Program-made: the position numbers and the translations under genes | The notes under the pieces: generated by a model | The model's input: the letters and a program-made list of their open reading frames with translations, nothing else | The model's database searches: none | Told to the model about the DNA's origin: nothing | Source of the DNA: Methanomicrobiales archaeon | Lineage (GTDB): Archaea; Halobacteriota; Methanomicrobia; Methanomicrobiales; Methanoculleaceae | Assembly (NCBI GenBank): GCA_012510335.1 | Contig: JAAZIF010000271.1 | Coordinates: forward strand, 1-20,486 | DNA length: 20,486 nt | Reading direction: 5' to 3' | In this document: piece by piece, positions 7,378-14,236 of the stretch | Position numbering within the stretch: the stretch's first letter is position 1 | Layout: the number at the start of each line of letters is the position of its first letter

Positions 7378-7821
7378 ATGAATCCCAGAACCCCATTCCT
7401 CGCCGCCCTGATCCTCCTTCTTGCGGTCTCCGCATGCGGGTGCATGGACCGGGAGTCAGTCATAACCGGTGAGGAGGCGGCGCAGGTAGTCACCTACGCA
7501 GATCCGATCGCTGAAAATCTCCTTGCCGGCTTCAACGAGGGTAACTACACAGAGTACTCCCGCGACTTCGGCCCCGAGTTGAGGCGGGAACTCGATGAGG
7601 CCTCGTTTGAGCAGAACCGTGAATTCATCACATCCCGGGTCGGGCTCTACGAATCCCGGCGCGATCCTGCCGTCACGGAGACCGGGGTCCATATCACCGT
7701 AACTTACAGGGCGAAGTTCGAGCAGGAGGACGGGGTGGCTATCCGGCTCGTCTTCAGGAAGGACGATGAATCGCACCGGCTCCAGGGGCTCTGGTTCAAC
7801 TCCCCGAAGCTGCGCAGCTAA
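7378..7821 (+). CDS. DUF3887-like secreted lipoprotein
   Basis: 147 residues. N-terminus MNPRTPFLAALILLLAVSAC is a lipoprotein signal peptide; the Cys of SAC, followed closely by another in GC, is the likely lipidated residue. The mature part (EEAAQVVTYADPIAENLLAG, FNEGNYTEYSRDFGPELR, VHITVTYRAKFEQEDGVAIR, LQGLWFNSPKLR) has the alpha+beta pattern of DUF3887, an NTF2/cystatin-like fold in small extracytoplasmic proteins. The ATG at 7378 is preferred over the open frame from 7225 because a signal peptide begins there and a TATA-like box sits about 27 bases upstream. Function unknown. It converges with hisE, leaving 77 bases between stops. Confidence 0.85.
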   Translation: MNPRTPFLAALILLLAVSACGCMDRESVITGEEAAQVVTYADPIAENLLAGFNEGNYTEYSRDFGPELRRELDEASFEQNREFITSRVGLYESRRDPAVTETGVHITVTYRAKFEQEDGVAIRLVFRKDDESHRLQGLWFNSPKLRS

Positions 7822-7898
7822 AAGATCCCCTTGATTGGAGAGGTGAGACAGACCCCCGGATTTACGGAGGAACCTGGACACACCGTCATTGAGGAGTG

Positions 7899-8192
7899 CT
7901 ACTTCCGGCGGCGGGCAAGCTCATCGAGCACATCCGCCGCGTCGATGCCTGATGCCTGTAGCGCCACAAGGATATGGAAGAGTAGGTCGGCAGCTTCTGA
8001 GACTGTCCTCTCCGGTATCGGGTTCTTCGCCGCCAGGATGAACTCGACCATCTCTTCACCGGCCTTCTCCAGGGATCTGTCGATCCCCTTCTGGTGGGTC
8101 AGGATGGAACTGACGTAACTCCCGGCCGAGGGATGTTCCGCCCGATCCTGGATGACCTGCCAGATCTCCTCAAGGATGCTCCAGTCACGCAC
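7899..8192 (-). CDS. hisE: Phosphoribosyl-ATP pyrophosphatase (HisE)
   Basis: 97 residues from a GTG at 8192. It hydrolyses phosphoribosyl-ATP to phosphoribosyl-AMP, the second step of histidine synthesis, in the cytoplasm. MazG-fold signatures: SILEEIWQVIQDR, SYVSSILTHQKGIDRSLEK, GEEMVEFILAAK (first acidic metal-binding motif) and SEAADLLFHILVALQASGI (second, ExxD). The longer frame to 8219 would lie deeper in nusA; the GTG start gives the normal HisE N-terminus, and a GGAG motif lies upstream inside nusA. The start overlaps the nusA stop by 8 bases (GTGCGTGA), so translation is probably coupled. No other his gene is nearby. Confidence 0.95.
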   Translation of the reverse strand: MRDWSILEEIWQVIQDRAEHPSAGSYVSSILTHQKGIDRSLEKAGEEMVEFILAAKNPIPERTVSEAADLLFHILVALQASGIDAADVLDELARRRK

Positions 8193-8625
8193 GGCCGTCC
8201 TTCTCCTCCAGCACCTCACCGAGATTGGTATCGAAGTACCGGGATAGCAAGAGTCGTGCCTTCTCGATTGTGCATCCGCCTCTCCCGATGGCGATGCCTA
8301 GATCGCCTCTTCTAACGTATACCGTGAGCCGCTTGTCGTCTTCCTTCCTCACGCCGACGACGCCGGCCGGCTTAAATGCATTTTTTGTGAAATTTTCAAT
8401 ATCAGAGGAGTATTCTACCATCTCAATACGTTTCCCGAGAACCCGCTGCATCTTTTTGATATTGCTTCCCTGCCGGCCGATGGCAAGGCCCATATCTCCC
8501 TCTTTTATAAGGTATACTATACGGTCGAAGCGCTCATCGATGATGCAGTCAAGCGCGGTCGCCCGGGTAAGAATTCTCAATTCTTCGATATATCGCCGTT
8601 CTTTAAAACTTATGGTTCGTATCAT
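8185..8625 (-). CDS. nusA: Archaeal NusA-like two-KH transcription factor
   Basis: 146 residues from the ATG at 8625, the usual size of the stand-alone archaeal NusA, which has only the two KH domains and lacks the bacterial N-terminal and S1 domains. KH1 has the GxxG loop in MGLAIGRQGSNIKKMQRVLG and KH2 in LGIAIGRGGCTIEKARLLLS. The N-terminus (MIRTISFKERRYIEELRILT) matches the family. The frame is open upstream to 8763, but that part lies outside the homologous region and a promoter sits inside it. Role: RNA binding linked to transcription elongation or termination, inferred from the family. In many archaea this gene lies with RNA polymerase and ribosomal protein genes; here it pairs with hisE. 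Confidence 0.93.
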   Translation of the reverse strand: MIRTISFKERRYIEELRILTRATALDCIIDERFDRIVYLIKEGDMGLAIGRQGSNIKKMQRVLGKRIEMVEYSSDIENFTKNAFKPAGVVGVRKEDDKRLTVYVRRGDLGIAIGRGGCTIEKARLLLSRYFDTNLGEVLEEKDGRA

Positions 8626-8674
8626 TGAAGGAGTCCCCGATGGGAATGATGCGGTATGATATGGTCGCTTGAGG

Positions 8675-8684
8675 AATATATACC
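8675..8684 (-). promoter_or_regulatory. TATA box of the nusA-hisE operon
   Basis: Read on the minus strand the sequence is ggtatatatt, an excellent archaeal TATA box. It predicts a start of transcription near 8653, leaving a leader of roughly 28 bases before the nusA ATG at 8625. Confidence 0.65.
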
Positions 8685-8801
8685 TGAGTACCAGGTTCAC
8701 CCGCACCTCTGGCCGGTTCCCCTTACGTTCTCCAGCACACCCGCAGGATGGATTCGCTGACATTCATGGGGTATCCCACCCATAAGAACGCGCACGCGAT
8801 G

Positions 8802-10280
8802 CTAGCACTTCTGCAGGATCACCTTTATCGCTGCCCCTTCCTCAGGTCTGCCCGGCACCCGGTCCGCAGCCCAGACGCGCCCGCCGTAGTGGTTCGTGAG
8901 GGTCTTGACGATATGGAGCCCGAGCCCCCTGCTCCCGGAGGCGTACTTTCGGCCCTGGCTGAAGCGATCGAAGATGCTGAGTTTTAAGTGATCCGGTATA
9001 CCGATGCCGTTATCGGTGACGGAGAGCGTCACAATATCTCCGGTCTCCATGACCGTTATATCGATCTGCACCCCCATACCGCCGAACTTGATGCTGTTAC
9101 TGATCAGGTTGGATATGAGATGTTCGAGGAGGGGATTTGCCCAGACCATGCAGGGTTCTCCCTCGTAGCGGATATCGATCCCTGCATGCCGCTTGATCTG
9201 GCCGCAGATGACGGCATCGATGTCGACCGGCTCCAGGCGGATACGGTGCTTACTTAGCGTATTTAGAAGTTCGACGTTCTTGATGACGGTGATCCCCTGC
9301 TCGATCGTGTTCTTGATCCTCTGCGCGAGCTCCGCCTCCTCACCGGAGAGCCGTTCCCGGAGCATTCCGATGATGGTTGCCGCAACCATGCTGGTGTTGT
9401 AGATATCGGTGCCGAGCAGGTCAAGGTAGAGGCTGGAGAACCGGCTGATCTCCTGGAGAGCCCGCTCACAGGCAAGTTCTCTTGTTCTATCCCTGGCAAT
9501 CCCGGCGGCTGCCACGATACCTCCGGCAGCGTCGTGCAGGGGATACATGGTTATCTGAAACGACCGCTCTTCGCCGTGCCACAGAAACGATCGCGTCTCA
9601 GATGTCACCCCTCCCGTATCTATAACCCGGCGGGCAGACCGGGTGAGGAAGTCCGCCTCATCCGCCGGGAAGAGGGCACGGGGTGTCCGGCCTGTTATCC
9701 CTGCCGCATCAAGCCCCATCTCCTTCCCGCCGGTCCAGAGGAACCGCAGGAATATACCATCCCGGCCGAGCGTGAAGATCATGTCGGGCAGTGATCTGGC
9801 GAGAGCCTGCACCTCATCCTCCGGCACCCCGGCAGAACCACCGATCGGCCTCTCTCCGGGAACGCCCCGGAAGGTCTCGACCACACCGATCTGCCTGCCC
9901 ACCAGGTCGTAGAGCGGGGCGGCCATGCAGTTAACCCTCCTGCCCGATAGCAGGGGGATGCGTGATTCGGCGAGCATCTCCTCGCCGTCATGGGCCAGGA
10001 GGCTGTAGTCGCTCCCCGGGCTGTCATGAGCCAGTATATAGTCGGCCAGGGTTGGGCGCCTCTCCCCGAAGAGCGCTTCTGCGTGAGCATAATCGCCTTT
10101 CCCTATGATATTTTCCGCTGCAACACCCGTGCATTGCACGATATCCTCGTTCCAGATGATCACCCGCCCCTCGCTGTCAAGAACGAGTGCCGGCTGCTGA
10201 AGGTGGTCGAAGATGCTTGTGGACATCTGGGCTCGATTCATGGTTTTTTTGATGATCTGCTTGTTCTTCTTCACGCGCAT
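8802..10280 (-). CDS. Soluble PAS-PAS histidine-kinase-like protein lacking the phosphoacceptor His
   Basis: 492 residues from the ATG at 10280; ATGs at 10241 and 10226 are alternatives. There is no membrane segment. PAS1, about residues 22-125, starts FDHLQQPALVLDSEGRVIIW. PAS2, about 155-275, includes SLPDMIFTLGRDGIFLRFLW and RSFQITMYPLHDAAGGIVAA. The dimerisation helix reads LYLDLLGTDIYNTSMVAATI; related methanogen kinases have HDI where this has TDI, so the usual phosphoacceptor His is Thr (residue 291, codon at 9410-9408). The HATPase domain keeps the N box (LISNLISNSIKF), the G1 box (VTDNGIGIPDHLK) and the G2 box (GSRGLGLHIVKTL), so ATP binding is plausible. No response regulator adjoins it. 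Either it is not a His kinase or it acts through a partner. The coding sequence looks otherwise intact. Confidence 0.9.
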   Translation of the reverse strand: MRVKKNKQIIKKTMNRAQMSTSIFDHLQQPALVLDSEGRVIIWNEDIVQCTGVAAENIIGKGDYAHAEALFGERRPTLADYILAHDSPGSDYSLLAHDGEEMLAESRIPLLSGRRVNCMAAPLYDLVGRQIGVVETFRGVPGERPIGGSAGVPEDEVQALARSLPDMIFTLGRDGIFLRFLWTGGKEMGLDAAGITGRTPRALFPADEADFLTRSARRVIDTGGVTSETRSFLWHGEERSFQITMYPLHDAAGGIVAAAGIARDRTRELACERALQEISRFSSLYLDLLGTDIYNTSMVAATIIGMLRERLSGEEAELAQRIKNTIEQGITVIKNVELLNTLSKHRIRLEPVDIDAVICGQIKRHAGIDIRYEGEPCMVWANPLLEHLISNLISNSIKFGGMGVQIDITVMETGDIVTLSVTDNGIGIPDHLKLSIFDRFSQGRKYASGSRGLGLHIVKTLTNHYGGRVWAADRVPGRPEEGAAIKVILQKC

Positions 10281-10405
10281 CACCCGGGAATGATTCTCGT
10301 CCTCACAAAGCCGCCGGCCTCTCTCCCCCGCGGATTGCCTGTAGAGATCGCCGGCACCGGCAGGTGCAATGCCTCCTGGCTATTATCGCTTTCGGTTCCT
10401 GGCAT
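10280..10405 (-). CDS. Possible leaderless mini-ORF upstream of the kinase gene
   Basis: An ATG at 10405 opens 41 codons starting MPGTESDNSQEALHLPVPAI and ending RTRIIPG, whose TGA overlaps the kinase ATG as TGATG. Third positions are mostly G or C. A TATA-like gatatacc on the minus strand, about 25 bases before the ATG, suits a leaderless start. It could be a real small protein, a leader peptide coupling translation to the kinase, or a chance frame. The kinase frame itself is also open for about 40 codons here with no start codon, so a frameshifted N-terminus cannot be excluded. Confidence 0.3.
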   Translation of the reverse strand: MPGTESDNSQEALHLPVPAISTGNPRGREAGGFVRTRIIPG

Positions 10406-10840
10406 GCTACGATGATGATTGCACGGTATATCACATCGATCGAGAGCAAACACGCCTGAAAAGTGTCTGGAATTTGCTCTTAAAAGGATGTCTGTTTGTC
10501 TCCTCCGGATCCGGCTGTCCGGGCGATTTATTATTTAAGACTTGCTAGATCGTCCCTGTGCCAGACACCCTGGCTTTTCATGAAAGAGATCTCCTGTTTC
10601 CTGGAAACGTAGAATTTCCATCGCTTCAGGCCCCCTTCGATCGGGTGCCGGGACGCGGGAGCGGTACCTATAGAGTAGCATGATGCTCTGAGTCATGAGG
10701 TCTCATACAGCATGTTACCATAGAGGTTATACCCCCCGGCAACCAGATTGCCCGGGCGCGGAGGTTTTTGCGATCTTTACCGGAACCAACATGAGGTGCT
10801 CCAGCAGGTTGATATTTGAGTATCTGCAGACCATTAACCG
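10406..10840. other. Intergenic region between divergent kinase and DUF432 genes
   Basis: No coding frame is convincing. It contains tgatatacc-type TATA on the minus strand near 10421-10430 (kinase side), an AT-rich block atttattatttaag (10526-10539) that could drive transcription either way, a perfect palindrome ccggatccgg (10505-10514), and gatatttgag (10811-10820) about 26 bases before the DUF432 ATG. A noncoding RNA starting near 10560 is possible, but nothing confirms it. Confidence 0.4.
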
Positions 10841-11548
10841 ATGTTCGGGCAGTACCATGGCACTTTTCGCTACGAGAACGGTGACATCCTGGTGGAGAAT
10901 GAGCGAATTGACGGTCTCCTGACCTACCGACGGAGGTGCGTGGGGCATGCGTTTGAGCGGATCCTGGTGGCCTCAAAGAACGCCAGGATCACCATCAACC
11001 CGGTGGAACCGGTAAATCTGCCGAAGGATATAACGGATCTCCTCCTGATAGAGTTTACCCCGATAGTTATAGAACCCGGGACAATGCAGACGGTTTACCT
11101 GAAGTTTCCCGTCGAGGTCGGCGTCTTCCTTGAGTCTGAGAAAGGGATCGAGGTGCTGGATATCTTCAGCGCCGGCACCCAGAAGTATACGCTCTACGGT
11201 CCGCCGGCTGGAGGCGTCATCGCCCGATGGTACCGCAGTGTGGTGTATCCGGAGATCCCCTCCGTTGAGCGGTTCAGGGAAGGGGTGATGGAACTCTCAA
11301 TCCTGAACACATCCAGCGAATGGGCCCACGTCTCGTGCGCCGTCTTTAACGGTGTCGATATGAAGATCTTCTATAATGGCGACATCGTGGCGACCACAGC
11401 CACGATGAAGATCATCAGCCCGGCTATAGCAGAGACTGGCTTCATCGATGCCCCGCTCATCCCGGGTATGACGAGATCCGTCGAACTCTATAAGGCGCGA
11501 AAGATCCGTGTGATCGGCCGGGGGTATCTCATGGAGTGGGGGTTGTAG
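10841..11548 (+). CDS. DUF432 domain protein
   Basis: 235 residues. It shows the archaeal DUF432 pattern throughout: MFGQYHGTFRYENGDI at the start, RITINPVEPVNLPKDITDLL, LIEFTPIVIEPGTMQTVYLK, FPVEVGVFLESEKGIEVLDI, KYTLYGPPAGGVIARWYRS, EGVMELSILNTSSEWAHVS, MKIFYNGDIVATTATMKII and the closing GRGYLMEWGL. It is soluble and beta-rich, with no signal peptide. The start has no clear ribosome binding site, but an AT-rich box about 26 bases upstream suggests a leaderless mRNA. The stop is 2 bases before the MscS ATG, so the two are co-translated. DUF432 beside MscS recurs in archaea (from memory), suggesting an accessory or modulator of the channel; no function has been shown that I know of. Confidence 0.9.
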   Translation: MFGQYHGTFRYENGDILVENERIDGLLTYRRRCVGHAFERILVASKNARITINPVEPVNLPKDITDLLLIEFTPIVIEPGTMQTVYLKFPVEVGVFLESEKGIEVLDIFSAGTQKYTLYGPPAGGVIARWYRSVVYPEIPSVERFREGVMELSILNTSSEWAHVSCAVFNGVDMKIFYNGDIVATTATMKIISPAIAETGFIDAPLIPGMTRSVELYKARKIRVIGRGYLMEWGL

Positions 11549-11550
11549 TG

Positions 11551-12405
11551 ATGCCTGATCTGAGCGCCGCCCTGGGGATGTCCACCGGCATCGGCACCAT
11601 CACCATCGGTGATGTCCTGTGGTTTGCCGGCATCGTCGCTGTTGGCGTTATAATCGCGAAAGTTGTCGCGACAAACGTCAAACGAGCCCTCACGGAGCGG
11701 TTGCCGAAGAACGAGCGCGAGCTCCTCGCGAAAGTGGTCTACTATATCATCATACTCTGGGCTATCGCCGTCGCTCTTCCGTACCTGAATTTCGACCTCT
11801 CCGGGCTCCTGGTGGCCGGGGGCATCGCCGGTCTCGTCATAGGGTTTGCGAGCCAGAGCGTCGTCTCAAACCTCGTCTCCGGACTCTTCCTCATGTTCGA
11901 ACACCCGATAAAGATCGGCGATAACATCAACGTCGCGGGCATCACCGGCTCCGTCGAGGATATCAGGATCCTCTCGACAATCGTGAAGACGTATGATGGG
12001 ATCTACACCCGGATCCCGAACGAGAAGGTCTTTACATCGAATATTACAAACTACGTCAATAACGCTGCCCGGCGGTTTGAATACAAGATCAGAATCCGCT
12101 ACAAGGACGATGCGGATGAGGCGATCAGGCTTGCGCGAGAGGTCATCGCGACCCACCCGTTTGCTCTAAAAAACCCGGCGCCGATGATCTACGTCGACAG
12201 TCTCGGGGATAACGGCATCAACCTGATAGCCCGTATATGGGCGCCGGCCCGGAACTGGTGGGAGGTCAGGACCATCCTTCTCTGGAAGATCATAAAAAGG
12301 CTCGAGGAGAACGGTATCATAGTGCCCTACCCGCAGAGGACGGTCTGGCTTGCGGATGAGGAGCGGACCTCCGGCAGCGGTGCTGGAAAGAGTCTGGAGG
12401 AGTAA
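11551..12405 (+). CDS. Small-conductance mechanosensitive channel (MscS family)
   Basis: 284 residues. It forms a homo-oligomeric, tension-gated pore in the cytoplasmic membrane that releases solutes on osmotic downshock. Three membrane helices are visible: VLWFAGIVAVGVIIAKVVA, VVYYIIILWAIAVALPYL, and the Gly/Ala-rich pore helix LLVAGGIAGLVIGFASQSVV, followed by SNLVSGLFLMFEHPIKIGDN, the MscS hallmark with P-x-K-x-GD. Then come the beta domain (ITGSVEDIRILSTIVKTYDG, YTRIPNEKVFTSNITNY) and an alpha-beta C-terminus ending VPYPQRTVWL. The ATG at 11551 is chosen over the GTG at 11536 because it lies just after the DUF432 stop, with GTGGGGG upstream. The gene converges on the MBL-fold gene with only 8 bases between stops. 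Confidence 0.95.
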   Translation: MPDLSAALGMSTGIGTITIGDVLWFAGIVAVGVIIAKVVATNVKRALTERLPKNERELLAKVVYYIIILWAIAVALPYLNFDLSGLLVAGGIAGLVIGFASQSVVSNLVSGLFLMFEHPIKIGDNINVAGITGSVEDIRILSTIVKTYDGIYTRIPNEKVFTSNITNYVNNAARRFEYKIRIRYKDDADEAIRLAREVIATHPFALKNPAPMIYVDSLGDNGINLIARIWAPARNWWEVRTILLWKIIKRLEENGIIVPYPQRTVWLADEERTSGSGAGKSLEE

Positions 12406-12413
12406 CCTCCCCC

Positions 12414-13076
12414 CTATAGCCGATGCACCGCCCCGAGCCCCCCGGGCCGGAAGGTCTCCGGGTACCTCTCCGCGATGTCGTTGATCCTGTCGGTGCAGTG
12501 TGAGGCCGAGACGCAGGCGAGCCCCTCGAGTGAATCGATATCCTCATCGGTGACGGTATGGAGCCCGCCGATGACCCCCCACACCGGGCCTTCCCGTGAG
12601 ACCCGGTCGATGATCCGGCTGATGCCCGGATGAGCACACCCGGTGATTATAAGGAGGCCATCTGCGACGTCGACCGCAAGCGACTGCTCCGGGATGGCGG
12701 TTCCGAGCGGACCTGTTGCGGCGATGCCGGGTGCGATCTCCGTCCACTCATCGATGATCACCGGTTCGGTGTAGTTCCTGATCAGGCCGAGCGTCTCTCT
12801 GGTGAAACCGCTGTGGGCGAAGACCTCCATCGCTGAGTTTTCGGCGAGGAGCGCCCCAAGCCCCCCTGTGTGGTCCCAGTGGTCGTGGGAGAGCGCGAGG
12901 CTCTGTATATCTGCAGGCAGTATCCCGAGCGCACGCATGTTCGATAACAATACGTCTCCTTTCGCCCCGGTATCAAAGAGCAGCTCCGCCTCGTGGATAT
13001 AGCAGGAGAACCCCCAATCGGGATTGAGCCCATCCTGGCAGGGGATGTTGTTGTAGACCTCGGTGATGGTTGGCAT
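12414..13076 (-). CDS. MBL-fold metallo-hydrolase (COG1237-like)
   Basis: 220 residues from the ATG at 13076; an in-frame ATG at 13091 would add five residues. Seen: TEVYNNIPCQDGLNPDWGFS, the first-strand Asp in LLFDTGAKGDVLLSNM, the metal-binding SHDHWDHTGGLGALL (HxHxDH), the later His in LLIITGCAHPGISRIID, and GGLHTVTDE plus SASHCTD near the C-terminus. The order matches the COG1237 branch, which includes the methanogen enzyme annotated as 7,8-dihydropterin-6-yl-methyl-aminobenzene ribofuranosyl phosphate synthase. That specific activity is not demonstrated by sequence alone and many paralogues exist. The start is guided by a TATA-like aataat (13105-13110, minus strand), which would place initiation near 13082. 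Confidence 0.88.
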   Translation of the reverse strand: MPTITEVYNNIPCQDGLNPDWGFSCYIHEAELLFDTGAKGDVLLSNMRALGILPADIQSLALSHDHWDHTGGLGALLAENSAMEVFAHSGFTRETLGLIRNYTEPVIIDEWTEIAPGIAATGPLGTAIPEQSLAVDVADGLLIITGCAHPGISRIIDRVSREGPVWGVIGGLHTVTDEDIDSLEGLACVSASHCTDRINDIAERYPETFRPGGLGAVHRL

Positions 13077-13138
13077 AACAAACAGACTCATCCCGGGGGA
13101 GGGATTATTCTTCCCGATGGGGCAAGGATGCCGGCGGG

Positions 13139-13146
13139 AAAAAAAA
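13139..13146 (-). terminator. T-tract terminator of the SIMPL gene
   Basis: Eight consecutive T on the minus strand, beginning 10 bases after the SIMPL stop codon. Archaeal RNA polymerase commonly terminates at such U-rich tracts without needing a hairpin. A GC-rich stretch follows it rather than preceding it. Confidence 0.6.
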
Positions 13147-13156
13147 GGTATCAGGG

Positions 13157-13894
13157 TTACGCTAGGACGTAGGTTATCGAGACGCTCGCGGTCACGTCGA
13201 TCTCGCCGGCCTCGATCGGTGTCGGGAGAGCGTCTCCAGCAGCCATCTCCATGGCAGCGTAGCGACTGTCGTAGGACATGGGCACGTAGCTACCCCCGAC
13301 GTTGACATCCCTGACATCGACGATGGTCTTACCGATGGCCGCGGCGACCGCATCCGCATCACCCCGGGCCTGCTTCACGGCGGCCGTAAGGGCCTCCGCC
13401 CGGAACTCCTGCTGTTTCTCGTCGCTCAGTGTCAGTGAGAGCCGGTCAACCCGGTTTGCGCCGCTCGCGACCGCCAGGTCGATGACCTCGCCGGTGCGGT
13501 CTATGTTATCAAGATGGACCTCAAGGCGGTTAGTGACCCAGTAGAACTTGACCTTCGCGGTTGAGAAGAGTTTGTCATCCTTCTCAGTCACAGGCGTGAT
13601 CGTGTAGCCGGCGGTCCTGAGATCTTTTGCCGGGATGCCGGCGCCCTTGATGGCGTTGACCACGGCATCCATCTTCCGGGCGTTCTGCTGCTGTGCGATC
13701 CTGGCATCGGCGTTCTCGGTCTCGACCGCGAGCACTATGATGGCGAGGTCGGGCGTGGTCGTCACCTTGCCGGTGCCTGATACATGGATCAGCCTGTCCT
13801 TTGACTCCTCGGGCTGCTCTGCGGTGACGTTCCCGATCATCGCGGCGCAGAGGATCACCAGGGCGATCCCCAGAATTGCTATCTTTCCTCGCAT
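13157..13894 (-). CDS. SIMPL domain (DUF541) secreted protein
   Basis: 245 residues. The N-terminus MRGKIAILGIALVILCAAMI with GNVTAEQP is a signal peptide with probable cleavage after TA, so the protein is exported. The mature part has the SIMPL/DUF541 pattern: LIHVSGTGKVTTTPDLAII, VNAIKGAGIPAKDLRTAGYT, FYWVTNRLEVHLDNIDRTGE, ASGANRVDRLSLTLSDEKQQ, AVKQARGDADAVAAAIGKTI, and the closing beta strand IDVTASVSITYVL. The DUF541 fold is an oligomer-forming secreted or periplasmic domain; its function in archaea is unknown. A TATA-like tttatcc (minus strand, 13924-13930) predicts initiation about 7 bases before the ATG, and inverted repeats lie just upstream of it. Confidence 0.92.
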   Translation of the reverse strand: MRGKIAILGIALVILCAAMIGNVTAEQPEESKDRLIHVSGTGKVTTTPDLAIIVLAVETENADARIAQQQNARKMDAVVNAIKGAGIPAKDLRTAGYTITPVTEKDDKLFSTAKVKFYWVTNRLEVHLDNIDRTGEVIDLAVASGANRVDRLSLTLSDEKQQEFRAEALTAAVKQARGDADAVAAAIGKTIVDVRDVNVGGSYVPMSYDSRYAAMEMAAGDALPTPIEAGEIDVTASVSITYVLA

Positions 13895-13920
13895 TGCTAT
13901 CGATCAACACTTGATTGGAC

Positions 13921-13932
13921 GAGGATAAATGC
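13921..13932 (-). promoter_or_regulatory. TATA-like box of the SIMPL gene
   Basis: On the minus strand the sequence is gcatttatcctc, centred about 33 bases before the ATG at 13894. It predicts initiation near 13901 and a leader of only a few bases. No Shine-Dalgarno motif is visible. Confidence 0.5.
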
Positions 13933-13942
13933 CTTGCTTTAG

Positions 13943-13972
13943 CTACGAGAATTTTCGTAGTTTTGAAAATTC
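13943..13972. repeat. Two overlapping inverted repeats upstream of the SIMPL promoter
   Basis: Repeat one: CTACGA (13943-13948), six bases, TCGTAG (13955-13960). Repeat two: GAATTTTC (13949-13956), eight bases, GAAAATTC (13965-13972). They share GAATTTTC and lie about 11 bases upstream of the SIMPL TATA-like box, where an activator or repressor would bind. The local AT content is far above the flanks. Confidence 0.5.
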
Positions 13973-13984
13973 GGTTGCTGATAC

Positions 13985-14214
13985 AGGGGTGCCAGAAGGC
14001 GATAGGATTGTATAGCCCTGGCACTGGCGGGAGGATGTTGACCGGGTAGATCTCGACTGTGTCTGGGTGGATGAGGCCTTTTGGAGACCGCATCTCCCTC
14101 ATGAAGGTTCTACCGGTTGCCTCATCGTAGGTGACCGGGATCTTCACCGCAACCCTCTGGCCGTAGCGCTCTGCAGGTCCGGGGTTCTCCGGCGATTATT
14201 GTCGCGCCCCACAT
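13985..14214 (-). pseudogene. Probable remnant of an unidentified gene
   Basis: Between the transglutaminase stop and the SIMPL promoter, the minus strand holds a frame with coding-like, GC-rich third positions: PAERYGQRVAVKIPVTYDEA, TGRTFMREMRSPKGLIHPDT, VEIYPVNILPPVPGLYNPIA. It has no start codon: an in-frame TAA lies just upstream of it. The segment MWGATIIAGE, from an ATG at 14214, is in the neighbouring frame and would join smoothly after a one-base shift. Downstream the frame runs on into AT-rich noncoding DNA and then into the SIMPL gene without its own stop, so the end is also missing or shifted. I do not recognise the protein. Confidence 0.4.
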
Positions 14215-14236
14215 CCGGAAAAATGTATGGCCGGGA

